NCBI GenBank assembly: GCA_945837185.1
Contig: CAMAMZ010000037.1
Span: forward strand, 1-15,531
Direction of reading: 5' to 3'
Length of the DNA stretch: 15,531 nucleotides
DNA from: an uncultured Bacteroidales bacterium
Lineage (GTDB): Bacteria; Bacteroidota; Bacteroidia; Bacteroidales; Bacteroidaceae
The translations under genes were made by a program, and so were the position numbers. Position 1 is the first letter of the stretch; each line of letters starts with the position of its first letter. The notes beneath the pieces were generated by a model, which was given only the letters and a program-made list of their open reading frames with translations, did not search any database and was not told where the DNA came from. Shown here in pieces: positions 1 through 7,528 of this stretch.

Positions 1-23
1 GAGTATTATTGACTCCTTGCCTA

Positions 24-1196
24 TTATTTCAAGGTCTTTGTGAAGGAAATCTTTCCATCTGTTTCCATCACCTCCACCTGCAAACGCTCTGCGTTGGCAT
101 CCGCAATCACTGCGGCTTCATGCGAGTTGATCAATATGGGGAATTTCGCCGAGCTGTCTGGTTCCCTATAGCTGAAGGCGTGGAGATGCCCGCAAATCAT
201 CAAATCGATATTCGCCTCGTTGAGGATAGACACAAACTTGCGCTGTACCTCCAAGTCACCATGCCATGCCGTGGCTCCCGTGCGAGGTGGCACATGGCAT
301 ACCACTACACGGTAGCGTGCCTGTTTGAAGGCATCGGAGGCAATAACCTGTTTCAGCCACGTTGCCTGTTCGCTACGGTAATTGTCATAGTCGGTAATGC
401 CATAGTATTCAATATCCGTATCAGGCTTATCTTCTCCAGTGTCTAAGCAAACGAAAAAGATTGGTCCGTGTTGCACTGTAAAGTAGAGGTTAGGAACTCT
501 CGGACATACATAATCCTGGAATGTGGGCGCTTTGTTGCCACGTGTCTCATGATTGCCACGTACGTAGTAGAGCGGGACATTCTGGGCACAAATATGTACT
601 GCCGTGTCCATAAAGCCTTTGAAGAATTTCCTTTCTGCATCGTCGAAAAGAGAGAGCATATCGCCGTTAAAGAACATGATATCCTTCTCCTTGCAACGGC
701 TCTTCTCCAACAGTGTGGCCAACTTGCTGCTGTTCTCATGAATATCGTTAACAATCACAAAGGAAGCATTGGACTTTTGGGTGTTGAGGGTGGTAAAGGC
801 AGGAGCTGCTTTTGACCAGACATCGTTGCCTGTCATGCGCCCGTAATACACGTGGTTGCCCACATGTTTTATCACCTCTTGTGCGTTGACCCTATAACGA
901 TAGCGAGTGCCAGGTTGCAGACCTGTGAGTTTCACCGTATGAATCAGCGCTTCCTGTTTAACGCCAATCTTTGTGTCGTAGAATCGCGGACGTGCGCAGG
1001 CATAGAAGTTGTTGCCATCATCAGGAGCTGTTTCCACCCAGCCCAGCGACGGCACATCGGTAACCCATACAATAGTAGCTTCGGTTTCACTTACATTTTG
1101 CAGGTACGGACCATGAAGAATCTTAATGGCGTAGACACCAGTGAGTTGCATTGCCAAAAACAATGTCAACAGAATGATTTTCTTTCTTGTTATCAT
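24..1196 (-). CDS. Exported calcineurin-like metallophosphoesterase with purple-acid-phosphatase-type N-terminal domain
   Basis: The 390-residue product begins with a signal peptide (basic MITRKK, a hydrophobic stretch, likely cleavage after VYA near residue 23). Residues about 28-137 look like the fibronectin-type domain of purple acid phosphatases (HGPYLQNVSETEATIVW). The catalytic domain follows with all the metal-binding motifs of the calcineurin-like family: DIH at 151-153, NGD at 177-179, GNHE at 214-217, CHVPP with His301, and GHLH at 336-339. It is therefore probably an active phosphomonoesterase or phosphodiesterase in the periplasm or at the cell surface; the substrate cannot be read from sequence. 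The frame opens 36 bases further upstream, but that ATG lies inside the promoter, so I chose the ATG at 1196, which directly precedes the signal peptide. It follows the DUF389 gene in the same direction but has its own promoter. The family call is firm; the role is open. Confidence 0.93.
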   Translation of the reverse strand: MITRKKIILLTLFLAMQLTGVYAIKILHGPYLQNVSETEATIVWVTDVPSLGWVETAPDDGNNFYACARPRFYDTKIGVKQEALIHTVKLTGLQPGTRYRYRVNAQEVIKHVGNHVYYGRMTGNDVWSKAAPAFTTLNTQKSNASFVIVNDIHENSSKLATLLEKSRCKEKDIMFFNGDMLSLFDDAERKFFKGFMDTAVHICAQNVPLYYVRGNHETRGNKAPTFQDYVCPRVPNLYFTVQHGPIFFVCLDTGEDKPDTDIEYYGITDYDNYRSEQATWLKQVIASDAFKQARYRVVVCHVPPRTGATAWHGDLEVQRKFVSILNEANIDLMICGHLHAFSYREPDSSAKFPILINSHEAAVIADANAERLQVEVMETDGKISFTKTLK

Positions 1197-1221
1197 GATA
1201 TGTTTTTTATGTGATATGCTG

Positions 1222-1253
1222 CAAATATACAAAATATTTTCATATAGGGCAAA
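1222..1253 (-). promoter_or_regulatory. Bacteroidota-type promoter for the metallophosphoesterase gene
   Basis: On the minus strand a TTTG (-33 element, 1250-1253) is followed after exactly 20 bases by TATATTTG (1222-1229), a full match to the -7 consensus TAnnTTTG of the main Bacteroidota sigma factor. Transcription would start near 1215, giving a short A-rich leader of about 20 bases before the ATG at 1196, with no Shine-Dalgarno sequence. The -33 end overlaps a small inverted repeat (GGCA, seven-base run, TGCC; 1248-1262) just past the stop of the DUF389 gene. With a 4-bp stem it is too weak to call a terminator, so some readthrough from the DUF389 gene is possible. Confidence 0.75.
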
Positions 1254-1266
1254 AAAAATGCCAAAT

Positions 1267-2619
1267 TCAATGCAAACAAATAACGATGCTATCAGCCTTG
1301 GTGCGTGCTTGCAGGTAGTTGCGCAGCTTCTCTTTTTCAGCTTGTCCCAACTTCCGTTTTCCGTTTTCCTGTATAATTGCTGCTACATAATGTTTGCGCG
1401 CAGTAGAGTCATTTCCTGCCTCCACAACCTTTGCCAACCCAATGGCTTGAATCTGTGGGAAGAGTGCAGCCACTTCGTCCTTCATGTCGCCTGTCAGTTG
1501 CTCATATCGTGTGTAGCTTTCAAGTTGCGCCTGCAAGGAGTTGGTCAGGGTTGAAAGTTCAGCCAGTCGTTTGCGCTCGCTGTTCCACTCCGTATTGGCC
1601 TGACGAAGTTCGTTATGCAGTTGCAGGATGCTGTCGGACTGTTCTCCTTGTATGATGTTCAGCTGGTAGTTGGTAAGGCCATAGCCTGCCTTGTGCCTGT
1701 TGGCTTCAGCCTGTTTGCTTTCAGTGATTTCTTTTCCCACGGCCACAATCTCCAGTGTATGGTTCTTTTCATCGACATGGTTGGAAATGATCTGGGTGCC
1801 AGACTGTGACAATTCCGCTTTGATGAATTTGCTGACATTGTTGTCGAAGATGCTCTTTTGCACGATGTTCACCGTCATGAATGCGGCTGGAATCATGGTG
1901 AGCAGCGCTATGCCCATCACGATGCGGCGGGCCCGTTGGGTCATGCCCTCTTTTTGAAACTCCTTTCTTGCATAGCGAAGGGTGCGCACCCCCACATAAG
2001 TGGCAAGACTGATGAATACCGTATTGATAAAGAACAGATAGAAAGCCCCAAGGAAATACAGAAAATGTCCGGTTGCCAGTCCGTAGCCTGCCGTACAGAG
2101 GGGAGGCATCAAAGCTGTGGCAATGGCCACACCCGGAATAACATTGCCTTTTCCTTTGGTGCAGAGCGCTATGACTCCTGCAGCGCCACCACAGGTGGCT
2201 ATCAGCACATCGTAGAGGGTGGGTGCTGTGCGAGCCAGCAACTCAGAATGGGCATCGCTCAGCGGTGTGATGAGAAAATAAATGGTGGCCGTGAGCACAC
2301 TAATCAATGTGGCTATACCAAAGTTGCGTGCTGCACGCCGTAGCAAATCCACATCGTTGATACCCACTGCAGTGCCCATGCCGATGATAGGACCCATGAG
2401 GGGCGAAATGAGCATGGCGCCAATGATGACAGCCGGTGAGTTGACATTGAGGCCTAAAGAGGCTATGAATATAGCAAAGATGAGCACCCAAAGGTTGGCG
2501 CCACGAAAGGAAACGCCTTGCGATATCTGTCGAATCACTTCCTGTTCATCTTCTTTGTCAGGCATCAGGTTGAAGTAGAACCTGATTTGTTCCATTAGTT
2601 TGAGCAGTTTACTTTCCAT
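1267..2619 (-). CDS. DUF389 family multi-spanning inner-membrane protein with coiled-coil C-terminal tail
   Basis: This 450-residue protein has the hallmark DUF389 core: a glycine- and proline-rich hydrophobic region with SPAVIIGAMLISPLMGPIIG (61-80) and GVAIATALMPPLCTAGYGL (163-181). I count about seven hydrophobic segments, near residues 42-58, 62-86, 100-118, 134-152, 161-182, 186-210 and 232-252. The family is widespread in bacteria; its function is not established. After the last membrane segment comes a soluble tail of roughly 200 residues. Part of it (about 330-375) has the heptad-like, charged composition of a coiled coil, and the end (385-450) resembles a small folded domain. The tail is a possible regulatory or partner-binding part, but this is inference. 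The ATG at 2619 gives the usual short N-terminal lead into the core. No good -33/-7 promoter was found in the 143-bp upstream gap. Confidence 0.88.
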   Translation of the reverse strand: MESKLLKLMEQIRFYFNLMPDKEDEQEVIRQISQGVSFRGANLWVLIFAIFIASLGLNVNSPAVIIGAMLISPLMGPIIGMGTAVGINDVDLLRRAARNFGIATLISVLTATIYFLITPLSDAHSELLARTAPTLYDVLIATCGGAAGVIALCTKGKGNVIPGVAIATALMPPLCTAGYGLATGHFLYFLGAFYLFFINTVFISLATYVGVRTLRYARKEFQKEGMTQRARRIVMGIALLTMIPAAFMTVNIVQKSIFDNNVSKFIKAELSQSGTQIISNHVDEKNHTLEIVAVGKEITESKQAEANRHKAGYGLTNYQLNIIQGEQSDSILQLHNELRQANTEWNSERKRLAELSTLTNSLQAQLESYTRYEQLTGDMKDEVAALFPQIQAIGLAKVVEAGNDSTARKHYVAAIIQENGKRKLGQAEKEKLRNYLQARTKADSIVICLH

Positions 2620-2762
2620 TGTGCTGGTTTTTTGATGATGTGAATAGGTTGCTAATTTAACGATAAACTATGAATTATACAAATCCAATATTTCTTTTTT
2701 TTATGCGTTTTATACTCTTTTGCGGCTTTTTGTTCTTTTTACAGGTGGGTTATGGGTGGAAA
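2620..2762. other. AT-rich intergenic gap between DUF389 and transporter genes
   Basis: This 143-bp stretch should hold the promoter of the DUF389 gene (minus strand) and the end of the transporter transcript. The best -7-like match on the minus strand is TGGATTTG (2680-2687), one base off TAnnTTTG, but no TTTG lies 19-21 bases upstream. The plus strand is very T-rich at 2688-2742, so minus-strand RNA here is A-rich, not a U-tract. No hairpin followed by U residues was seen, so I call neither a promoter nor a terminator. Confidence 0.5.
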
Positions 2763-3749
2763 TCAGGTACTTTTGATGGCACCCTTTTTGCGACACAACC
2801 ATATCTGTATAGAGTTAATCGTATTCTGCCATAGGATGTAGCATCCCGGTCCTACCGATGAGAGCGGACTGAGATAGGTATAAGCAATCCAGATAGCAAA
2901 AGCCGTGTTCTTCTGTCCAAGAGCCTGACCAGCTTCAATAGTGGCTTGAAAATGCCGACCTATGCAACGGCCTGTTGCAAATTGCAGGAGACAACAGAGC
3001 AAACTTGCCAAGGCTATGGTAATCAGAAATGCCAAGGATGTTTCGGCATGCGCAATGTTCTTCACTGTGGTGCCCGTAACCATCATCAGCGAACATGCCC
3101 AAAGATAATAGGAAAGGTCTTTGATGCGCACAATCCATTGCAGACCTCTCTTCCAACTGTGTTTGACGATAAAGGCAAGCAGCATCGGAAGTACCAAAAC
3201 GATGCATACTTCATAAAGAATGGTGAGGAAGGCCTTCGCAAATGTAATATGGGCTGATTTCTCTATCAATGGGAAACAAATGGGTATCAGCGTGGCTGTA
3301 ATGAAATTGGAAAGGAAGGTGTAGGTTGTCATCTCCTCCAGCTTGCCACCTAATTTGGCGGTTACCACGGGAGCTGCTGCCGCACAGGGACCTATGACGC
3401 AGGTGAGGATTGACTCCGCCAAGATGAATGTAGGGCGACTGACGGGAAACAGGAGCAGAAAGGCGGTGATGACCGTCACAAACACAATCTGTATCAAGCC
3501 AATCCACAGATGCCATTTTGTGGGGCGAAGCTTTCGGAAATCAACCTTGCAGAATGTAACAAAGAGGATGAGAAACATGAAGAAAGGCAGGAAAGCATCG
3601 CACAGAGGGGCGAAGAAATGAGCTGCTCCGTCAAGCCATGGAATGTTTGCAAAGGTGGTATATAGTAAGGTGCCACTTGCCATGGCAAGCGGGAGTGTCC
3701 AGTTCTTTACAAACTGTAGGAGCGGAGAGGTCGTTTTTTCTTTCATCAT
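2763..3749 (-). CDS. BASS-family (bile acid:sodium symporter-like) membrane transporter
   Basis: The 328-residue product is almost entirely hydrophobic with about nine or ten membrane segments, the usual size for the bile acid:sodium symporter superfamily (SBF/BASS, related to ACR3 carriers). Family-like features are the small-residue segment ESILTCVIGPCAAAAPVVTA (112-131) and the C-terminal EAGQALGQKNTAFA (272-285), which corresponds to the conserved Glu/Gln-Asn sodium-site helix. It is probably a sodium-coupled importer of an organic anion; the substrate is not predictable. The frame stays open 177 bases upstream to 3926, but that part overlaps the divergent GH78-like gene and is not membrane-like. 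The real start is one of two adjacent ATGs, at 3749 or 3746. A -7-like element ends only about five bases upstream, so the leader may be nearly absent. It lies divergent to the glycoside hydrolase, which hints at, but does not show, a shared sugar-related function. Confidence 0.85.
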   Translation of the reverse strand: MMKEKTTSPLLQFVKNWTLPLAMASGTLLYTTFANIPWLDGAAHFFAPLCDAFLPFFMFLILFVTFCKVDFRKLRPTKWHLWIGLIQIVFVTVITAFLLLFPVSRPTFILAESILTCVIGPCAAAAPVVTAKLGGKLEEMTTYTFLSNFITATLIPICFPLIEKSAHITFAKAFLTILYEVCIVLVLPMLLAFIVKHSWKRGLQWIVRIKDLSYYLWACSLMMVTGTTVKNIAHAETSLAFLITIALASLLCCLLQFATGRCIGRHFQATIEAGQALGQKNTAFAIWIAYTYLSPLSSVGPGCYILWQNTINSIQIWLCRKKGAIKST

Positions 3750-3754
3750 AGAAA

Positions 3755-3785
3755 CAAAGTTACTTATTATTTTTGTGAAATGAAA
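3755..3785 (-). promoter_or_regulatory. Candidate promoter for the BASS transporter gene
   Basis: On the minus strand TAACTTTG (3755-3762) matches the TAnnTTTG -7 consensus fully. The -33 position, 19 bases upstream (3782-3785), reads TTTC, one base off TTTG. The predicted transcription start falls around 3749-3750, which is at the first ATG. Either the mRNA is leaderless or nearly so, or translation starts at the second ATG (3746), or a different promoter is used. The element interleaves with the plus-strand promoter. Confidence 0.45.
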
Positions 3786-3802
3786 ATAAACATCTATATT
3801 TG
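3772..3802 (+). promoter_or_regulatory. Bacteroidota-type promoter for the GH78-like glycoside hydrolase gene
   Basis: TTTG (3772-3775) is followed after 19 bases by TATATTTG (3795-3802), a full match to the -33/-7 consensus. The predicted transcription start near 3808 leaves an A/T-rich leader of about 35 bases before the ATG at 3843, without a Shine-Dalgarno sequence, as is usual for this phylum. No operator-like palindrome was obvious. Confidence 0.72.
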
Positions 3803-3842
3803 TGCGGAAATCATTAAAAACATCAGTAATTGAAATTGTATT

Positions 3843-6119
3843 ATGCGTATCGTTGTAGCTTTGTGTATGCTGTGTTCCTCCTGCTGGCTTTGGGCAGCAG
3901 AACCTGTGTGGATTACCTCCGCGCAACAGAATGTTAACAAGCCTAACACCTGGCTTGCCTATCAGAAACAGGTGGTCATGAAGAAGAAACCTGCTAAGTT
4001 GGTGGCAAAAATTGCCTGTGACTCGAAGTATTGGTTGTGGATAAATGGAGAACTGGTGATTTTTGAAGGACAGTTGAAACGTGGTCCGGCTCCGGGAGAA
4101 TCCTATTATGATGAGGTTGACTTGGCACCTTTCATGAAACGCGGACAGAATAATGTGTCGGTGTTGGTGTGGTATTTCGGCCGGTCGGGCTTCTCACATG
4201 CTGACAGCGGTAAGGCAGGTCTGTATATTGATGCTACAGATAATCAATTAGACACCAATGCATCGTGGGTATGCAAGGTGCATCCAGCCTATGGTACGGC
4301 AACAGGCAAGGTGCCGAATTTCCGTCTGTCGGAATCCAATATCCGCTTTGAAGCAAACAAGGATATCGCTCACTGGCAGACTATAGATGCTCGGAAGGCG
4401 TATGACTTTCAGCCTGCTGCTGAGATGGGAGGTTGGGGAGCAGCTCCCTGGGGCAAACTTACACTGCGGCCCATTCCGATGTTTAAGGATTTCGGAATCC
4501 GCCGTCTTGCTTTCGTGCGTAAGGAAGGCAAGACCTGCGATACCCTTGTGGCCCGCATGCCCGGTAACCTGCAAGTTACACCGATTATTGATGTGACGGA
4601 TGACAGGGGAGGAGAGGTGATTGATATCTGGACCAACCACTCTCATACGGCAGGCACGTGGAATGTACGTGCGCAATATGTCACCCGGCAAGGTCGGCAG
4701 ACTTATGAGTCCTTGGGATGGATGAACGGTGAGGAGATTTTGTTGTTTCTTCCCAAGCACATACAGGTAAACGGCATCTCGTACCGTGAAACAGGTTATG
4801 ACACCTTTGTTGAAGGATCCTTTATTTGTGACGATGCCTTCTATAACCGTTTCTGGCAGAAGTCGCTCAATACGTTGTATGTGAACATGCGTGACACCTA
4901 TATGGACTGTCCTGAGCGGGAACGCGCACAGTGGTGGGGAGATGAGACGACACTTACAGGAGAGGCTTTCTATTGCCTGTCGCGTTCGGCAGATGCTTTG
5001 ATGCGGAAAGGTATGTTGGAGCTGTGCGCCTGGGCGCATGAATCGGGAGCTTTGCATTCGCCTATTCCGGGAAACTATGAGGATGAGTTGCCTGGCCAGA
5101 TGCTCGCTGCTGTGGGATTGTATGGCTTCTGGAATTATTACATGAACACAGGCGACCGTGCTACCATCCAAGCCACTTATCCTGCCGTAAGGCGTTATCT
5201 CGGGTTGTGGCAGCTGGAGCCATCGGGATTGACGGCATTGCGCAACACCAAATGGTTATGGGGTGATTGGGGCGACCATCGTGATTTGCGTCTGATTATC
5301 GCCGGATGGCATTATATGGCTTTGGATGCCGCAGCCCGTATGGCAGATATGTTAGGTTTGCCGGACGATGCGCAAGGCTATCGTAGCACGATGCAGCAAC
5401 TGAAAGTGGGTTTCAATACCTATTGGAATGGGTATTGCTACCGGCATGACCAATATATGGGCGCTACCGACGATCGGGTGCAGGCGCTTGCCATCCTCTC
5501 CGGCATGGCCGATAAAGACAAGTATCCCGCCCTCTTTCAAGTACTGAAAACACAGGAGTATTCGAGTCCTTATATGGAGAAATACGTCATGGAAGCTCTC
5601 TTCCGTATTGGGCAAGGTGCCTATGCCATGGAGCGTTTGAAAAAGCGTATCGCACCCATGGTGAACCATAAAGACTACTATACGCTGTTTGAGTTTTGGG
5701 ATGCGCACGTGCGTAACTTCAAAGGCGGTTCCAACAACCATGCTTGGAGTGGAGGTGGCTTGACCGTCATCTCACAGGAACTGATGGGGGTGGCTCCCCT
5801 TGAACCAGGGTACGTGCGCTTTAAGGTTGATCCGCAATATGTCACCTTCGGAGAGGCCGCCCTTTCCATCCCAACAGTGAAGGGTATGGTGCATACTTCC
5901 TTTAAACGTGAGAAGGAGAGTTTGTGTATGTCGGTAGGTGTGCCGCAGGGTACGGAAGCCTTGGTGTATATTCCTTCGGTGGAGATAGCTGCTATTCACA
6001 TAGACGGGAAGGCTTTGGCACAGCAACGTGTAGTGACTGAAGCTGCGTGGGTCAAGGAAGGCAAGACTGCCGTATGGCTTACTGCCGGTCATCATGAGAT
6101 TGCGGTACGTGAAAGATAA
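3843..6119 (+). CDS. Exported GH78-like glycoside hydrolase (alpha-L-rhamnosidase family)
   Basis: The 758-residue protein starts with a signal peptide (MRIVVALCML..., cleavage probably near LWA-AEP, residue 18-19), so it acts in the periplasm or outside the cell. Residues 20-135 form a beta-rich region like the N-terminal carbohydrate-binding domain of bacterial alpha-L-rhamnosidases (SKYWLWINGE, 61-70). The (alpha/alpha)6 catalytic region carries the GH78 signature DCPERERAQWWGD (355-367), then WGDWGDHRD (473-481) and NNHAWSGGG (631-639), with a C-terminal beta domain from about 650 (LEPGYVRFKVDP). It probably removes terminal L-rhamnose or a similar deoxy sugar, but related subgroups act on other sugars, so the substrate is uncertain. 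It is the only plus-strand gene here and lacks SusC/SusD neighbours, so it is not in an ordinary polysaccharide-utilization locus in this window. Its end overlaps the convergent gene by 28 bp. Small residue runs typical of a broken gene are absent; it looks intact. Confidence 0.87.
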   Translation: MRIVVALCMLCSSCWLWAAEPVWITSAQQNVNKPNTWLAYQKQVVMKKKPAKLVAKIACDSKYWLWINGELVIFEGQLKRGPAPGESYYDEVDLAPFMKRGQNNVSVLVWYFGRSGFSHADSGKAGLYIDATDNQLDTNASWVCKVHPAYGTATGKVPNFRLSESNIRFEANKDIAHWQTIDARKAYDFQPAAEMGGWGAAPWGKLTLRPIPMFKDFGIRRLAFVRKEGKTCDTLVARMPGNLQVTPIIDVTDDRGGEVIDIWTNHSHTAGTWNVRAQYVTRQGRQTYESLGWMNGEEILLFLPKHIQVNGISYRETGYDTFVEGSFICDDAFYNRFWQKSLNTLYVNMRDTYMDCPERERAQWWGDETTLTGEAFYCLSRSADALMRKGMLELCAWAHESGALHSPIPGNYEDELPGQMLAAVGLYGFWNYYMNTGDRATIQATYPAVRRYLGLWQLEPSGLTALRNTKWLWGDWGDHRDLRLIIAGWHYMALDAAARMADMLGLPDDAQGYRSTMQQLKVGFNTYWNGYCYRHDQYMGATDDRVQALAILSGMADKDKYPALFQVLKTQEYSSPYMEKYVMEALFRIGQGAYAMERLKKRIAPMVNHKDYYTLFEFWDAHVRNFKGGSNNHAWSGGGLTVISQELMGVAPLEPGYVRFKVDPQYVTFGEAALSIPTVKGMVHTSFKREKESLCMSVGVPQGTEALVYIPSVEIAAIHIDGKALAQQRVVTEAAWVKEGKTAVWLTAGHHEIAVRER

Positions 6120-7528
6120 CCGATGATGAGACTGCCGTTATAATAAGCAAGATAGATTGTCAGTGCGGCCAAGATGCCCCGGAGTGCCCAACGTGGTTTC
6201 TGGGGCATTTTCTGTAGCAGGAAGGCAATGGCGATGGGAATGACAAAAGCCCATTGGGCCGTCATGATATACACTTCATTGATACCAAAGCCTAACACGA
6301 CGTGGATGAGCATGTCGAAGGCAAACCAAGCTGCTACCAACGCAAAGAAACGGCTATGGCGGGCACACCATATACCCAACAGGAACAGAAGGACGATCAG
6401 TGCCTCTATCCAATAGTAATAGTCCAGCTCATAAGGAACAATCATCGGACGATTGTCTTTCAAAATATCCTGTAGCAGACAGGCACGATGTAGCTGTATC
6501 GACTCACCAAACAGATTCTCTACAATGCTGCGCCAGCGGTTGGTACTGGCGTCGGTCCATACCATAAAGCCTTTCTTCGACATCGGGTCGCCAATCTTAG
6601 GATTGGCATGGTTGCGACGATATTTCGCCACTGCCATCCTTTGCAGCAGGCGATGGGCACATCGTTTGATTTCTGCCGTGTCTTTTGTTTGCAGCGAATC
6701 AGCACAATATCGGAACAGACTGTCGCGCAAGTGTTGTTGTTGCAGTTGCAGATTCCTGTGGGCAATGCGTTCGCGTGGGGCTGCCCACGCATCGTATTCC
6801 CATACTGCTATGCCCCACATCAATGCCGAAGGCAGCAGTATGGCCATGAGAAGGAAACGCAAACGGAATAGTTTCCTACCGTTTGTAGCCCATGCGGCCA
6901 AGAAAATCTTGATACCGTTGTTGAGCGATATGCCTGCTGCAAAGACAAACAAGAGTATCGTCTGGCCGATGGTCATCACCTTCCCGCGTATCATTTTGCG
7001 TTGCGCAATGAAGAGCGTAAGCATCATCAGGCAGAGCGTGGGACAGAAATGGTCGGGCACGATGACCGTCAGCATCATGTAGCCAAAAGAAAAGAAGAAG
7101 GCCGTAAGGAGGGTGGCGTCTATCGGATGTTGGGGGAGCAGGTCGCGCAATACGCGGTAGAGGAAAACAACAGCATAGAATGCACAGAATGTTTCAAGTG
7201 CGCCCACCACAAACAAAGCACAATTGATGCCCGTTACAGCCATCAGTCCTTGGTTGATGAGGAAGGGGATGAACATGAAAAGGGCCAACAGAGGATGGCG
7301 ATAGATGTTATATGCCCACCCATTCCAGTCGCTAACCACCGCATAGCTCCACGCATCGAATCCTGACACATGAAACACATCCTTAGCTAACTGGTGGTAG
7401 TTGACGCCTATTACGGTGAGCTGGTCAAAATAATGACTGATGAGGAGCGCTTGAAGGCTCGCTATGAGTAGGAAGGCCACTGTGGCCAGCACTCGTTCTT
7501 CTTTCTTTAAAAGGAATATTTTCAGCAT
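6092..7528 (-). CDS. Polytopic membrane protein, candidate GT-C-type glycosyltransferase (paralogue 2 of a tandem pair; possibly DUF6080)
   Basis: I cannot name a proven function. The 478-residue protein has about ten hydrophobic segments. Its N-terminal half matches the upstream neighbour closely: SGFDAWSYAVVSDW (55-68) and YNIYRHPLL (73-81) after the first membrane helix, VPDHF (157-161) and GISLNNGIK (199-207). A hydrophilic loop (about 249-330) differs from the neighbour. Identity returns with VENLFGESIQLH (336-347) and GFGINEVYIM (413-422). One membrane helix followed by an outer loop with conserved Asp residues, then many helices, is the layout of GT-C glycosyltransferases that use polyprenyl-phosphate sugars. 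With the UbiA, HAD and GtrA genes just upstream, a pentosyltransferase role is a reasonable inference. Its ATG overlaps the stop of the upstream paralogue by 7 bp (ATGCTGA). It is the last gene of the cluster and ends inside the convergent glycoside hydrolase gene. Confidence 0.8.
   Translation of the reverse strand: MLKIFLLKKEERVLATVAFLLIASLQALLISHYFDQLTVIGVNYHQLAKDVFHVSGFDAWSYAVVSDWNGWAYNIYRHPLLALFMFIPFLINQGLMAVTGINCALFVVGALETFCAFYAVVFLYRVLRDLLPQHPIDATLLTAFFFSFGYMMLTVIVPDHFCPTLCLMMLTLFIAQRKMIRGKVMTIGQTILLFVFAAGISLNNGIKIFLAAWATNGRKLFRLRFLLMAILLPSALMWGIAVWEYDAWAAPRERIAHRNLQLQQQHLRDSLFRYCADSLQTKDTAEIKRCAHRLLQRMAVAKYRRNHANPKIGDPMSKKGFMVWTDASTNRWRSIVENLFGESIQLHRACLLQDILKDNRPMIVPYELDYYYWIEALIVLLFLLGIWCARHSRFFALVAAWFAFDMLIHVVLGFGINEVYIMTAQWAFVIPIAIAFLLQKMPQKPRWALRGILAALTIYLAYYNGSLIIGYLSRTAIS

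Noticed and set aside
1248..1262. Inverted repeat GGCA-N7-TGCC as terminator of the DUF389 gene
   Set aside because: The stem has only four pairs and the T-run lies in the loop rather than after the stem. It also overlaps the -33 element of the next gene.
2703..2834. Plus-strand 43-codon frame beginning MRFILFCGFLFFLQ, resembling a signal peptide
   Set aside because: It arises from a T-rich stretch, has no promoter match, and its second half is antisense to the 3' end of the transporter gene. T-rich DNA reads as Phe/Leu in any case.
3750..3926. Upstream extension of the BASS transporter frame
   Set aside because: It would run through both promoters and into the divergent gene, and its residues do not resemble the family N-terminus.
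4248..5171. Minus-strand open frame of 307 codons
   Set aside because: It is a shadow inside the GH78-like gene. The translation lacks recognisable motifs or membrane pattern, while the plus-strand frame has conserved family motifs throughout.
6453..7082. Plus-strand open frame of 209 codons
   Set aside because: It is antisense to the second paralogue, whose frame is supported by conservation with its neighbour. The plus frame has no family features.
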